Shown piece after piece: positions 52,516 through 61,034 of a stretch of DNA of 61,040 nucleotides. The position numbers and the translations under genes are program-made. Within the stretch, counting starts at the first letter, position 1. Each line of letters starts with the position of its first letter. A model generated the notes under the pieces. That model worked only from the letters and a program-made list of their open reading frames with translations. It ran no database searches and was not told the DNA's origin. This DNA comes from Porphyromonadaceae bacterium UBA4259. GTDB lineage: Bacteria; Bacteroidota; Bacteroidia; Bacteroidales; Muribaculaceae. Location: the NCBI GenBank assembly GCA_002396125.1, contig DGWL01000077.1, positions 1 through 61,040 of the forward strand, written 5' to 3'.

Positions 52516-52682
52516 AGACTTTATTAGTTGATTTTGTGAAAAAAAGTGTGTTGTTAATTAGTTGAATGCCTAAAATCACTGCAAAAATAATGATTTTCCC
52601 CAAAATAATAAAAAACTCCCGGCAGATTTCCCTTTTGAGGTGAGAAAATTGCCGAGAGCGTGGTTGAGAGTATTGAGGAATC

Positions 52683-53051
52683 CTAATAAGTTGAAGCGAT
52701 GGCGCTGGTCAGGAGCCAATGGCCTTCACGCTTCTCTACTTGAAATGTGAGTTGCAGTGGCCACGTGTGTTTGCCACCGCCAAACACTGCCGCTTCCACT
52801 CGGCTTTGGCCCACCAGTGTGGCATGGTCGCCGCTAATGGTTACTGTGATAGCCTCGTGATGCGCCGAGTAATAGTTGAGAATGCCAGTGGCTATAGCTT
52901 TGATATATACATCTTTAGGCTGGCGTAAGCCGGTCATGTGAGTGAGAACAAACTCCGGCGCGTGCACCTCATTGAGCTCAGCGGTGTCTTTTGCTATCAT
53001 TGCATCATAGGTGCGACAATATAGCGCCTCAAGTTGTTGATTGTCATTCAT
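52683..53051 (-). CDS. NTF2-like / SnoaL-type small protein
   Basis: A 122-residue NTF2-fold protein starting at 53051 (MNDNQQLEALY). The helix-strand pattern (TYDAMIAKDTAELNEVHAPEFVLTHMTG, HATLVGQSRVEAAV, LQLTFQVEKREGHWLL) is that of DUF4440/SnoaL-like proteins. The frame can be extended to 53192 and the added residues look like a signal peptide, but that stretch is the coding sequence of the damaged flavoprotein gene in another frame, so I take the shorter start. Starts 4 bases after that gene's end. Confidence 0.75.
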   Translation of the reverse strand: MNDNQQLEALYCRTYDAMIAKDTAELNEVHAPEFVLTHMTGLRQPKDVYIKAIATGILNYYSAHHEAITVTISGDHATLVGQSRVEAAVFGGGKHTWPLQLTFQVEKREGHWLLTSAIASTY

Positions 53052-53055
53052 TGTT

Positions 53056-53381
53056 TTATCTGATAAAATTTGTCGCGATGCGTTGTGGCTCGACCTGTGG
53101 CAAGCCGTTGCGGTTGCGCTCAGCATCAATGGCATGCACAAGGAAAGCAATGTTGCGGCCAAGCACACGCATCGTCTGTAGTCCTTCTTCATCTTTCAAA
53201 ACTTCGTCGGGGGTGTTGCCGTGCACAATGTTCCGATGCATCCCCTGATGGCCTTGTGACCCACGTGAATAACCTCAGCCTTTATGCCAGCCTGTTCCAG
53301 TTGCCTACCCACAATGCTCAGGGCAGTAAAAGTACAACCCCGAGCATGTGGACTGCCGTTAATGAGCAACGCGCGCATCAT
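53056..53381 (-). pseudogene. Flavodoxin-like NAD(P)H oxidoreductase with internal deletion and frameshift
   Basis: The N-terminal piece from 53381 (ALLINGSPHARGCTFTAL, then HKAIRGCIG) is a flavodoxin-fold start. It then shifts frame and ends early. In another frame from about 53240 comes a typical C-terminal piece (NIVHGNTPDEVLKDEEGLQT, LGRNIAFL, ending TNFIR). Intact relatives of about 200 residues carry roughly 90-100 residues between these pieces, including the iron-sulfur and flavin strands, so the centre is deleted with a frame change. Its start overlaps the aldo/keto reductase stop (ATGA), so it was once a coupled member of the cluster. Confidence 0.8.
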
Positions 53382-54223
53382 CCGTAGGTTTCAATGAGAT
53401 ATTTCACAAACTGCACATCAGCAAAGTTCACGGTGCCCGTGTCGTGCCGGTTGAGAGTTGTTATTTGGGCCATCTCGTCGGCAGTGAGCGAGAAGTCGAA
53501 GATGTTGAGATTTTGCTCCATGCGCTCGCGGTGAGTACTTTTTGGGATGGCAACTATGCCACGCTGGATGAGCCAGCGCAGGGCTACTTGAGCTGCGCTC
53601 TTGCCATAGCGTGAGCCAATGCCTGCAAGCAACTCACTTTTCACTACGCCGTCGGCACCCTGACCGCCGAGCGGTCCCCATGCCATCATGCGCGTGCCAA
53701 AGTCGGCCAGTAGAGGTTGGATGGCATTCTGCTGAATCATGGTGTTGCATTGCAACTGGTTAATCATGGGCTTGATGTCAACGTAATGGGCAAAGTCGAA
53801 GAAACGTGCCTGCTGGAAATTGCTCACGCCAATGGCGCGCACCTTGCCAGCATTATAAGCCTTCTCCATAGCGCGCCATGTACCAAACACGTCGCCGTAG
53901 GCCTGATGAATGAGCAGCAGGTCGATATAGTCGGTCCGCAGCTTGCGCAGGCTCTCGTCGATGCTTGCTGCAGCTTTTTCCTCGCCGGCATTTGAAATCC
54001 ACACTTTGGTCACAAGAAACAGGTCCTCGCGCTTGATGCCGCTCTTGGCGATGGCCGAGCCCACACCATCTTCGTTGTAATAGGCTTGAGCTGTATCAAT
54101 CAGGCGATAGCCCACGCTCAAGGCATCGCTAACGCAACGTTCACACTCTGACGGGTCTACTTGAAACACACCGTAGCCCATCAGTGGCATTTCAATGCCG
54201 TTAGATAGTTTTATATATTCCAT
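53378..54223 (-). CDS. Aldo/keto reductase
   Basis: A 281-residue NADPH-dependent TIM-barrel reductase of the 2,5-diketogluconate reductase-like group. Catalytic tetrad members are visible: RLIDTAQAYYNEDGVG (Asp and Tyr), FLVTKVWISNAG (Lys) and LLIHQAYGDV (His position). The C-terminus has IPKSTHRERMEQN for NADPH binding. Part of the redox cluster with an SDR and flavodoxins. Confidence 0.92.
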   Translation of the reverse strand: MEYIKLSNGIEMPLMGYGVFQVDPSECERCVSDALSVGYRLIDTAQAYYNEDGVGSAIAKSGIKREDLFLVTKVWISNAGEEKAAASIDESLRKLRTDYIDLLLIHQAYGDVFGTWRAMEKAYNAGKVRAIGVSNFQQARFFDFAHYVDIKPMINQLQCNTMIQQNAIQPLLADFGTRMMAWGPLGGQGADGVVKSELLAGIGSRYGKSAAQVALRWLIQRGIVAIPKSTHRERMEQNLNIFDFSLTADEMAQITTLNRHDTGTVNFADVQFVKYLIETYG

Positions 54224-54275
54224 AATTGTTTTAAAAAAATTAATGTGTTGATTTCAAGTATTGCAAGTCGCCATA

Positions 54276-55076
54276 CTAGTAGCTGGCGGTGCAACCGCCA
54301 TCAATGAGGAAGTCGCTGCCGGTGATAAATCGTCCACGGCTCGACATGAGGAACTCAGCAAGGTCGCCCACTTCGTCGGGCGTTCCGGCACGGCGAGCCG
54401 GCATTCCCTCAATCATCTTAAGATAACCCTCCTTGCGCGGCCCGTGTAGTTCGTCGTTGGCCAATGGGGTGATGATGATGCCGGGCGAAATAGAGTTGAT
54501 AGTGGCACCACGTTTTCCCCATCGGGTGGCCTCATACATCACTCTCAAGACATTGCAACGCTTGCTATACTGGTAAGCTTTCAATGTGTCGTCGATAGCC
54601 TTCAGGAACGGCAACTCCAAAAGTTTATCTACAGGAGTCGTAGCCAGTGCCTCGTTCTGCTCCTGCGGCAAGGCTGGCAGACGATGGCCGCTCTGCGAGG
54701 AGATAATCACGCCTGAGCCACCCTCGGCAATCACCTTGCCGAACTCTTCCAACAATACACTTGTACCATAGAGATCCACACGAAGGATTTCCTCTACGGG
54801 GGCCTGAGAGGGCGATACCCCTGCGGCATTCACCACATTCGTCACTTCGCCCTTGCTCGTAGCGTACTCCACCAACTTCAGTATGTCTTCCTTTGAACCA
54901 AGGTCGCACTCTATGGTCGAGCACTCAAAGCCGGCATTCTCGAGAGTCTCGGCCGCACGCATTGCCTTTTCCCTGCTGTAGTCGGCAACAACCAGATGCT
55001 TTCCTGCCGACACGCGGCGTGCTATTGCCATGCCTATGCTGCCGGCACCCACCAGCACTACTACTTGCTTGTTCAT
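54276..55076 (-). CDS. Short-chain dehydrogenase/reductase
   Basis: A 266-residue SDR. The Rossmann motif is VVLVGAGSIGMAIA (TGxxxGxG variant GAGSIG), with VNAAGVSPSQ as the NAG region, IISSQSGHR for the Ser, and a YQYSKR segment for Tyr-x3-Lys. C-terminal residues (GSDFLIDGGCTASY) are as usual for the family. Its ATG overlaps the flavodoxin stop. A 4-base overlap implies coupled translation. Confidence 0.9.
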   Translation of the reverse strand: MNKQVVVLVGAGSIGMAIARRVSAGKHLVVADYSREKAMRAAETLENAGFECSTIECDLGSKEDILKLVEYATSKGEVTNVVNAAGVSPSQAPVEEILRVDLYGTSVLLEEFGKVIAEGGSGVIISSQSGHRLPALPQEQNEALATTPVDKLLELPFLKAIDDTLKAYQYSKRCNVLRVMYEATRWGKRGATINSISPGIIITPLANDELHGPRKEGYLKMIEGMPARRAGTPDEVGDLAEFLMSSRGRFITGSDFLIDGGCTASY

Positions 55077-55588
55077 AGCATTGAAATAATGCGTTGCACT
55101 TCGGCATCGGCATGAGCGGCCTCGGCTCCGTGAATGGAGATGCCGTCCTCTACGGTTGCACCGGGGCAGAGCTTCTTGATGAAACGTACCGACGAACCCA
55201 TGCCCGAGCCTTCGTTGGTGCAGAAGGGGATGATGGTTTTGCCCGTGAAGTCATACGACTCCAGAAACGTATAGACCACCATGGGCATCGTGCCCCACCA
55301 GTTGGGATAGCCCAGAATGACGGTGTCATACTCATCGATGCTCTCCAGCGGTTCCTTCACCTCCGGGCGTGCTTGGTCGTGCAGCTCCTGCTTGGCCTCC
55401 TCGATGCAGGTCATGTAGGAATCGCTGTAGCGGCGCACAGTGTCGATGTGAAACACGTCGGCGTCGGGGACGAGAGCCTTGATTTTCTCCACAATCACCT
55501 CGGTGTTCCCTTTTGGCAGATTCATTATGCTGCCGTTCACATAGTTCTCGCCGCGGCGAGAGTAGTAAGCTATTAAAGTCTTTGCCAT
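55073..55588 (-). CDS. Flavodoxin
   Basis: A 171-residue flavodoxin of the flavodoxin_4 type: LIAYYSRRGENYVNG with the phosphate-binding loop, YDTVILGYPNWWGTMPMVVYTFLE and IIPFCTNEGSGMGSSVRF for the isoalloxazine contacts. It is an electron carrier or a quinone-type reductase; proteins of this sort are usually found with AKR and SDR genes in Bacteroidales, as here. Confidence 0.88.
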   Translation of the reverse strand: MAKTLIAYYSRRGENYVNGSIMNLPKGNTEVIVEKIKALVPDADVFHIDTVRRYSDSYMTCIEEAKQELHDQARPEVKEPLESIDEYDTVILGYPNWWGTMPMVVYTFLESYDFTGKTIIPFCTNEGSGMGSSVRFIKKLCPGATVEDGISIHGAEAAHADAEVQRIISML

Positions 55589-55617
55589 TTGTCTGTTCTA
55601 GGTTAGTTGGTTTATTG

Positions 55618-56049
55618 TTAGATTTGTGGCTGGGTGGTCCACTCAAAGTGCTGCTCACGCTCGGCAATCCACCAGCGACCATCAATTTTCTCATATTTGT
55701 CGTAGTAGCGCACTGCATGCACGGTGAGCACGTCCTTGCCTTCCTGCTCGGTTACGAGGGTGGCAAGCGCGTAGCAGGTGCCGGTGGCGTGAGTCTCGTC
55801 GACAAAGTCAACGCTTTGCTGGCCATTCATGTGGAATGAAACCTTGGCGGCACCAAATGCCTTGTACTGGCTAATCATGCTTTGCACGTCGCGAGCCTGC
55901 ATGCCAAGCTTGTCGCCAAAATACACATCAAGCTTGATGTCGGGGCGGAAAATCTCAACATAGCAGTCTTGATTATTCTTATCACTCTCGGTTGCATAGA
56001 AGTCTACTAAAGCCTTCAGCTCCATGCGGTCTTGCATTCTGAAATCCAT
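55618..56049 (-). CDS. SnoaL-like / NTF2-fold protein
   Basis: A 143-residue nuclear transport factor 2-like protein: ELKALVDFYATESDKNNQDCY, VSFHMNGQQSVDFVDETHATGTCY, KIDGRWWIAERE. Such proteins have no common reaction; cyclases, isomerases and binding proteins all use the fold. It lies between two flavodoxin genes. Confidence 0.85.
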   Translation of the reverse strand: MDFRMQDRMELKALVDFYATESDKNNQDCYVEIFRPDIKLDVYFGDKLGMQARDVQSMISQYKAFGAAKVSFHMNGQQSVDFVDETHATGTCYALATLVTEQEGKDVLTVHAVRYYDKYEKIDGRWWIAEREQHFEWTTQPQI

Positions 56050-56089
56050 GATGTTGATTTTTCTTTTTATGAGTTATATTATTTTTTTA

Positions 56090-56704
56090 TTAATAGCCCA
56101 AGCTCTTGAGCCACTGCTGCACCTGAGCTTTGCCATCGCGCACGTCGTGACCATAGATTGAGAAAGCCTCTTTGAAAGTGGCGTTGGGGTAAAGTGCCTT
56201 CACGTCTTCCACACAGCTGCCAAGGCCGCTGCCCTCGTGGGTGGTGAAAGGAATAATGGTCTTGCCGTTGAGGTCGTTGTTCTTGAAAAAAGTGAACATC
56301 ACTTGAGGATAAGTGCCCCACCACACGGGACCGCCCACAAAGATTGTTTCATATTTTGAGATGTCAACATTGCCCTCGTAGGGAGGTAACTCGCCTTTAG
56401 TTTTTTCATCGCGAGCAAGATCACACAGTGGTTTGTAGGCCATGCCGTCATACTTGTGGGTTACAATCTCAAACTGATGGGCACCTGTAATCTCACTAAT
56501 GTAATCGGCCACAATCTTTGTGTTTCCCACTTTTATGTTTTCCACAGCGTAGTTGTCGCCGGCATGAGAAAAATATACCACCAGCGCTTTGCCTGCTACC
56601 TGTTTTTTCTCGTTGTCGCTGCTTGTGGCGCTATTCTTTGCGCTGCAAGCTGTAGTGCCCACCATTGTGAGCATCAATAGCATTGTGAAAATTTTCTTTA
56701 TCAT
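56090..56704 (-). CDS. Flavodoxin-family lipoprotein
   Basis: A 204-residue flavodoxin domain with a signal peptide and lipobox (GTTAC, Cys20), so it is placed outside the cytoplasm. Flavin motifs are LVVYFSHAGDNYAVEN, ETIFVGGPVWWGTYPQVMFTF and IIPFTTHEGSGLGSCVEDV. An exported flavodoxin is unusual in general but recurs in Bacteroidales redox clusters. First gene behind the -7 box at 56745. Confidence 0.85.
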   Translation of the reverse strand: MIKKIFTMLLMLTMVGTTACSAKNSATSSDNEKKQVAGKALVVYFSHAGDNYAVENIKVGNTKIVADYISEITGAHQFEIVTHKYDGMAYKPLCDLARDEKTKGELPPYEGNVDISKYETIFVGGPVWWGTYPQVMFTFFKNNDLNGKTIIPFTTHEGSGLGSCVEDVKALYPNATFKEAFSIYGHDVRDGKAQVQQWLKSLGY

Positions 56705-56744
56705 AATCTTTCTTGGGGTGTTAATTGTTTTTAAATTGACACTG

Positions 56745-56752
56745 CAAAATTA
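56745..56752 (-). promoter_or_regulatory. -7 promoter box for the flavodoxin/redox cluster
   Basis: Minus-strand TAATTTTG, 41 bases before the ATG at 56704. It may drive the genes down to 51601. Confidence 0.5.
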
Positions 56753-56817
56753 CTGCCTGAACTTTTTATTGATGTTACACATTTTGCGGTGCAAATTACC
56801 AAAAACAGAAAAAATGA

Positions 56818-56866
56818 GATTTCTAAAAAAAAACCGTCCCCATTTATTGCAATGGGAATGGTTTTA
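56818..56866 (-). terminator. Terminator of the AraC regulator gene
   Basis: The stem has two parts on the plus strand: CCCATT with AATGGG around TATTGC, and AAAACC with GGTTTT outside. On the minus strand it is followed by a long T-run (about 56823-56831). Confidence 0.75.
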
Positions 56867-56896
56867 TGGTTTTTGCGTGGAGCAATTTCGGGTGGG

Positions 56897-57700
56897 TTAC
56901 ATTCTAAAGTCGGTGGGATTGGCGCCCAGGTTGTTTTGCACGTAGCGAGTGAAGTGCGACATCGACGAGAACCCAAACATGTCGCTCACATCGGTCAGGG
57001 AGAGTGAGCGGTCGCGCAACTGGCGACTGATGTCGAGCGAGGTGTAGCGGGTTATCCAGTAGTTGGCTGGCATACCACTCACTTTTTTCGACACCTCGCT
57101 CAGGTATTTGGGAGTGACGCACAAAATGTCGGCATAGTAGCCAATCTCACGGTTTTTACGGTAATCACCACGCTCAAGCAGGTCGATGAACTCGCTCATG
57201 AGTTGGTGATACTGAGAGCTGATTTTGTCCACGCCATAGAGCTTGGCGTGGAAGTCAAAGAAATCGATAATCATGCACTCCACGGCATTCATGAGAGCAT
57301 CGTGGCGGAAGCGGTGGTCAACCTGGGTGAGGCGGCGCTTCACGTTGTTGAAATTCATGCGGCACACCTCTTGCTGCTCGGGTTCCAGTCGCATGATGGG
57401 ATTCTCGAATAGGGCCAGGTGGCCGCGCATGCCATAGTTGCTTTGTGGGGTGGATTGCTCAATGAACTCCTGGGTCACATAAATTACGTCGACTTTAAAA
57501 TCATTGCTGGCTTTCAAGTTCTACACCAAGTCGCCCCGGCGCGAAATTATCATGCAGTCGCCTGCCTGGAAGCGAAACTCTTTATCATTACGCTGAAAGG
57601 TGCAATAGCCCCGGTAGCAGTAGGCATGGCACAGGTAACCGGCACGCTCGTCATTGCCAATGCGCTGCAATGAGTCGTCAATAATTATGTGTTGCATCAT
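56897..57700 (-). pseudogene. AraC-family transcriptional regulator with in-frame TAG at codon 60
   Basis: From the ATG at 57700 the frame reads 59 codons (start MMQHIIIDDSLQ), meets TAG at 57521-57523, and continues in the same frame to 56897, in all 267 residues without the stop. The N-terminal part is a cupin-like sensor; the C-terminal part is a double helix-turn-helix (EIGYYADILCVTPKYLSEVS, SLTDVSDMFGFSSMSHFTRYV) ending in NPTDF. A restart at the TTG two codons later would give a 206-residue protein retaining DNA binding. It is placed to regulate the redox cluster downstream. Confidence 0.8.
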
Positions 57701-57726
57701 GATGAATTTAATGTTAGGGTAGTTTT

Positions 57727-58275
57727 TCAGTCTTGTTTTTCGGCACCGGGCATCTGTGACCAGAAAGAGCGGAGCTCGGTAATGATGTTGTCGTAATCCT
57801 GCATGGTGAAAGTGCCGTTGCCCATCATCATTATGGTGTAATCAATGCCATCAAATGACCGCCCCACGCCTGTGTCGCGAAAACCGTTGCGCAGATAGAA
57901 CCTGTGGCGGCGCCGGCGTTGCTCCCGGTTGTCGCAGTCTTGCTGCAGTGGACTCTCCATGTCAAGGATGTTGCAGCTATCTTTATATCGTTCTATTAAT
58001 CTTGATAGAATTTGTTGCCCCACACCCTTGCCACGCAACGGCACCGGCACAGCAAAGTACCAGAACCAGTTGAACGAGCGGCGGGGATAGACGATGGTGA
58101 AGCCCATTAGCTTGCTGCCTTCGCCTTCATAGTAAGCAGTGAAGTCGAGCGGCATTTTTTCCACCAGTTGCATCAGGTCGCCCCACGGAATTTGTTCCTC
58201 ACGTGGAAACGCCGTCTCATAGAGTTGCTTCAACTCGGTTGTGGCATTGGCTGCCGTGATTTTTACTTCGGTCAT
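57727..58275 (-). CDS. GNAT family N-acetyltransferase
   Basis: A 182-residue acetyltransferase of the GNAT fold. Motif A, which binds acetyl-CoA, is PLRGKGVGQQILSRLIERY. The C-terminal YLRNGFRDTGVG is the usual strand-helix. The substrate is not predictable. Its ATG overlaps the thioesterase stop by one base (TAATG). Confidence 0.88.
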   Translation of the reverse strand: MTEVKITAANATTELKQLYETAFPREEQIPWGDLMQLVEKMPLDFTAYYEGEGSKLMGFTIVYPRRSFNWFWYFAVPVPLRGKGVGQQILSRLIERYKDSCNILDMESPLQQDCDNREQRRRRHRFYLRNGFRDTGVGRSFDGIDYTIMMMGNGTFTMQDYDNIITELRSFWSQMPGAEKQD

Positions 58276-58988
58276 TATAGCATTTTTTTAGTGAATTCTA
58301 TAATTGCGCTGGTTTCGGAGCCAATATTCAGGGCAACGATGATTGCATTGTCCATGTTGTAAAGGTGGGGTGTGAGCTCGTCGCCAAGCTTGGCGGGAAC
58401 TCGGTATTCCATGCGCATGCCTTTAATCACGAAATCCTGGGGCAATAGCTCCATAGCGATGCGGGCATAGCAGGCATTGTTCATGTGCTTGTTGTAGTCG
58501 ATGTCGGCGCGCATCACAGGTACCGGTGGTAGCACAGCAGGTTGCTCATGTGGCAAGATGATGCGACGGTCGCGGTAATTCATTTCTTGCTGAGGGTCGA
58601 TAGCAATGGTTGCTATGATGTCGTCGGCTATGCGCTTTAGTTTGCCGGTCGAGAGGTCAACAAAGGCTCCCATGCTCCATGTCTTGAGACAAGGTTCTCC
58701 TTGAGCGTCGCGAATGAAGGTGTTGCGGAAACCGAACATGGGTTTCACGCCGTAGACCGAGGTGGTGACTGTCAAGTCTTCCTTGAAGTTGGGGATTCTC
58801 ACGATCTCCACTTGGCGCGTGGCGAGCAGCTGGGTCATGTTTTGCTCGTGAAAATACTGTTTAACCGCAGGTTCGCTCTCAATCCACATCTCAGAGCAGT
58901 CTTGCATCATCTGCAAAGCTGAGAAAATTTTGAGCTTGCCGGCGCTGTCGCAGGTGCTTGTTGTAACTTTGTAGTTTAAGCTATACAT
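58275..58988 (-). CDS. Acyl-ACP thioesterase family protein
   Basis: A 237-residue double hot-dog thioesterase (FatA/FatB-like) that releases fatty acids from acyl carrier protein. Each half has its hot-dog helix: SALQMMQDCSEMW in the first, and NKHMNNACYARIAME (with the Asn-His catalytic type) in the second. Length fits bacterial members. Coupled to the GNAT gene. Confidence 0.85.
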   Translation of the reverse strand: MYSLNYKVTTSTCDSAGKLKIFSALQMMQDCSEMWIESEPAVKQYFHEQNMTQLLATRQVEIVRIPNFKEDLTVTTSVYGVKPMFGFRNTFIRDAQGEPCLKTWSMGAFVDLSTGKLKRIADDIIATIAIDPQQEMNYRDRRIILPHEQPAVLPPVPVMRADIDYNKHMNNACYARIAMELLPQDFVIKGMRMEYRVPAKLGDELTPHLYNMDNAIIVALNIGSETSAIIEFTKKML

Positions 58989-58993
58989 TTATT

Positions 58994-59419
58994 TTATTGT
59001 TTGGCTTTCTCAGGTTTCCACACATGTAGACCTTGGGCCGAAGCCACGGCTGAAGTTAGTTCAAGCAGGTCTTCATTGGCACCATAGAGTGTCATGTAGT
59101 GGTCGTCGCCGGTGATTGAAATCATTGCTTGGTCGCTGTCTATCACTATGTTTATAGATTTCCGTTCAAGCACTAGTCGCTCGATTGTGCCAGGCTCGGG
59201 ATTCTTTATCCACTCGTCTTCATCTTGAATGGTTATATCGTGGTAACAGTTGAGAGCAAGCAATACACCGGCAAACTTGTGATAAATCTCATCAATCCGC
59301 GGTGGGGTGAGCAGGTGTTTTTCTATCGCGAAGTATTGCCCGGCACTGCCTGCCGGCACCTGCTTGGGTAAGATGTCGATAATCCAGTAGGGCTTGGTGA
59401 GAAAGGTCTCTATCGTCAC
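58994..59419 (-). CDS. Conserved hypothetical protein
   Basis: A 141-residue cytoplasmic protein beginning at a GTG (59419) that overlaps the thioredoxin-like gene stop, which supports the start and coupled translation. Residues such as PYWIIDILPKQVPAGSAGQYF and ITGDDHYMTLYGANEDLLEL suggest a small alpha/beta fold. I do not recognise the family; I recall similar proteins in Bacteroidales. Confidence 0.7.
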   Translation of the reverse strand: MTIETFLTKPYWIIDILPKQVPAGSAGQYFAIEKHLLTPPRIDEIYHKFAGVLLALNCYHDITIQDEDEWIKNPEPGTIERLVLERKSINIVIDSDQAMISITGDDHYMTLYGANEDLLELTSAVASAQGLHVWKPEKAKQ

Positions 59420-59904
59420 TGTGCATTAACGGCTTTGGGTGTCCAGTTCTTGAAAAAACGCATCACCTTGTCCTTGTTGTAGCTCTTGCCTTCCTCAAGA
59501 AAGCTGGAATCCTGAATGTGAATCACCTTGCCAGCCTGATTTAGCACAACAAACACCGGGTAGCCAAAACGGCCAGGGTTGCCCAAGCGACTGAGCATGG
59601 CCTTGTCGCGGTTGGGATCGGCCGACTTGCGAGGGTTATAGCTCACATGGATGTAGACGAAATTGTCGTTCACTAGCTTAGCAATTTCCTCGTCGGTAGT
59701 GATGAAGTTGGCAAACTTCAAGCACCACGGACACCAGTTCCCGCCCACTTGGCAGATAACAAACTTCCCATTCTCGTTGGCTTGAACAAGAGCCTTGTCA
59801 ATTTGCTCTATGGGGTCGATGTCGTCATTATACACCTTGGGCAACTGGGCATTAGCTCCAAGAGCCAAGATTGCTAAAATAGCGATAATTAAAAATCGTT
59901 TCAT
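59416..59904 (-). CDS. Thioredoxin-like periplasmic protein
   Basis: A 162-residue thioredoxin-fold protein with a signal peptide (MKRFLIIAILAILALGANAQ). The redox motif is NWCPWCLKF (CPWC). The fold resembles DUF255/thioredoxin_7 members with a vicinal cysteine pair. It is upstream of and translationally coupled to the 58994 gene. Probable role: disulfide reduction or isomerisation in the periplasm. Confidence 0.88.
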   Translation of the reverse strand: MKRFLIIAILAILALGANAQLPKVYNDDIDPIEQIDKALVQANENGKFVICQVGGNWCPWCLKFANFITTDEEIAKLVNDNFVYIHVSYNPRKSADPNRDKAMLSRLGNPGRFGYPVFVVLNQAGKVIHIQDSSFLEEGKSYNKDKVMRFFKNWTPKAVNAQ

Positions 59905-59929
59905 TATTATTTTGTTTTTTTTGATAAAA

Positions 59930-60112
59930 TCAATACTTGGTGAAGTTGTACTTCTCGCGCAGAGCTGCTTTCTCCTCGGGGGTGCGGCTGGTGAAATAGC
60001 CTTTCCAACCGGGGCAAAAGTTGATGTGCCAGCGCCAGAAGCGGCCTAGCATTGAGTTGGGCTTCTTGTCGTAGTGAGCTCTGAATTTGCAATTTTCGCA
60101 ATTGTGTGCCAT
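59930..60112 (-). CDS. Small conserved cysteine-containing protein
   Basis: A 60-residue protein: CENCKFRAHYDKKPNS, MLGRFWRWHINFCPGWK and KAALREKYNF. The C-x2-C pair and later Cys suggest metal binding. It is 25 bases before the thioredoxin-like gene in the same direction, and I recall such a gene beside it in related genomes, but this is from memory. Function unknown. Confidence 0.7.
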   Translation of the reverse strand: MAHNCENCKFRAHYDKKPNSMLGRFWRWHINFCPGWKGYFTSRTPEEKAALREKYNFTKY

Positions 60113-60203
60113 AATTGTAGTAGATGCTAGAGTTATAAAAATAATTTATGCGACAAAGTTAAGAATTTCTATTAACATTTAGCCGCATTACTGAACGTTT
60201 TTG

Positions 60204-60211
60204 TAATTTTG
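60204..60211 (+). promoter_or_regulatory. -7 promoter box for the RNA methyltransferase gene
   Basis: TAATTTTG, 22 bases before the ATG at 60234. No clear -33 box. Confidence 0.5.
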
Positions 60212-60233
60212 CGCAGCAAAAGAGTCACGAACT

Positions 60234-61034
60234 ATGGCAATAATTAATATAACATCGCTTGGACAGAGTGGGGTGGAGGTGTTTGGCACACTCACCGAGG
60301 CGCAGCTTCGCAACCGTCTCGAACCCGAAAAAGGTATTTTCATTGCCGAGAGTCCTAAGGTTATCAACGTGGCGCTCAACGCAGGCTATGAGCCGTTGTC
60401 GCTGCTGTGTGAGCAACGGCACATCGATGGCGACGCGGCAGGCATCATCGAGCGCTGTGGCGACATTCCCGTCTACACCGGCGAGAGGGAACTATTGGCG
60501 CAACTCACTGGCTATGTCCTGACCCGCGGTGTGTTGTGTGCCATGCGACGGCCGACTTTGCCCAGTGTGGAGCAGGTGTGTGATGGTGCCCAGCGAGTAG
60601 TGGTTATAGACGGTGTTACCGACACCACCAACATTGGCGCTATTTTCCGTTCGGCAGCTGCTCTCGGCATTGATGCTGTGTTGCTCACGCCCACCAGTTG
60701 CGACCCGTTGAACCGCCGAGCCGTGAGAGTGTCGATGGGATCGGTGTTCCTGGTGCCGTGGACTTGGCTCAACACACCGGTGACGAGCTTGAACGCGCTT
60801 GGTTTCAAAACTGCGGCCATGGCGCTGAGCGATAACTCCATCAGCCTTGACGATGCTCGGCTGGCTGCTGAGCCCAGGCTGGCTATTGTGATGGGAACCG
60901 AGGGCGACGGCCTGCCTCAAGAGACCATTGCCAGCACCGACTATGTTGTGCGCATTCCCATGAGCCATAGTGTTGATTCTCTCAATGTCGCAGCAGCATC
61001 GGCAGTGGCCTTTTGGGAGCTTCGTGCCAAGTGA
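60234..61034 (+). CDS. TrmH/SpoU family RNA 2'-O-methyltransferase
   Basis: A 266-residue SPOUT methyltransferase. An N-terminal substrate-binding region (about 1-100) is followed by the knotted domain with motif 1 VTDTTNIGAIFRSAAALG, motif 2 IVMGTEGDGL and motif 3 VRIPMSHSVDSLNVAAASAV. It transfers a methyl group from SAM to a ribose 2'-OH of rRNA or tRNA; which target is not decided. It ends at a TGA five bases before the window edge. Confidence 0.92.
   Translation: MAIINITSLGQSGVEVFGTLTEAQLRNRLEPEKGIFIAESPKVINVALNAGYEPLSLLCEQRHIDGDAAGIIERCGDIPVYTGERELLAQLTGYVLTRGVLCAMRRPTLPSVEQVCDGAQRVVVIDGVTDTTNIGAIFRSAAALGIDAVLLTPTSCDPLNRRAVRVSMGSVFLVPWTWLNTPVTSLNALGFKTAAMALSDNSISLDDARLAAEPRLAIVMGTEGDGLPQETIASTDYVVRIPMSHSVDSLNVAAASAVAFWELRAK

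Noticed and set aside
28046..57523. Genome-wide reassignment of TAG as a sense codon, from the two in-frame TAG codons
   Set aside because: mltG, miaB, the dockerin-LRR protein gene and the first nuclease gene all end at TAG where their families end, so TAG is a working stop here.
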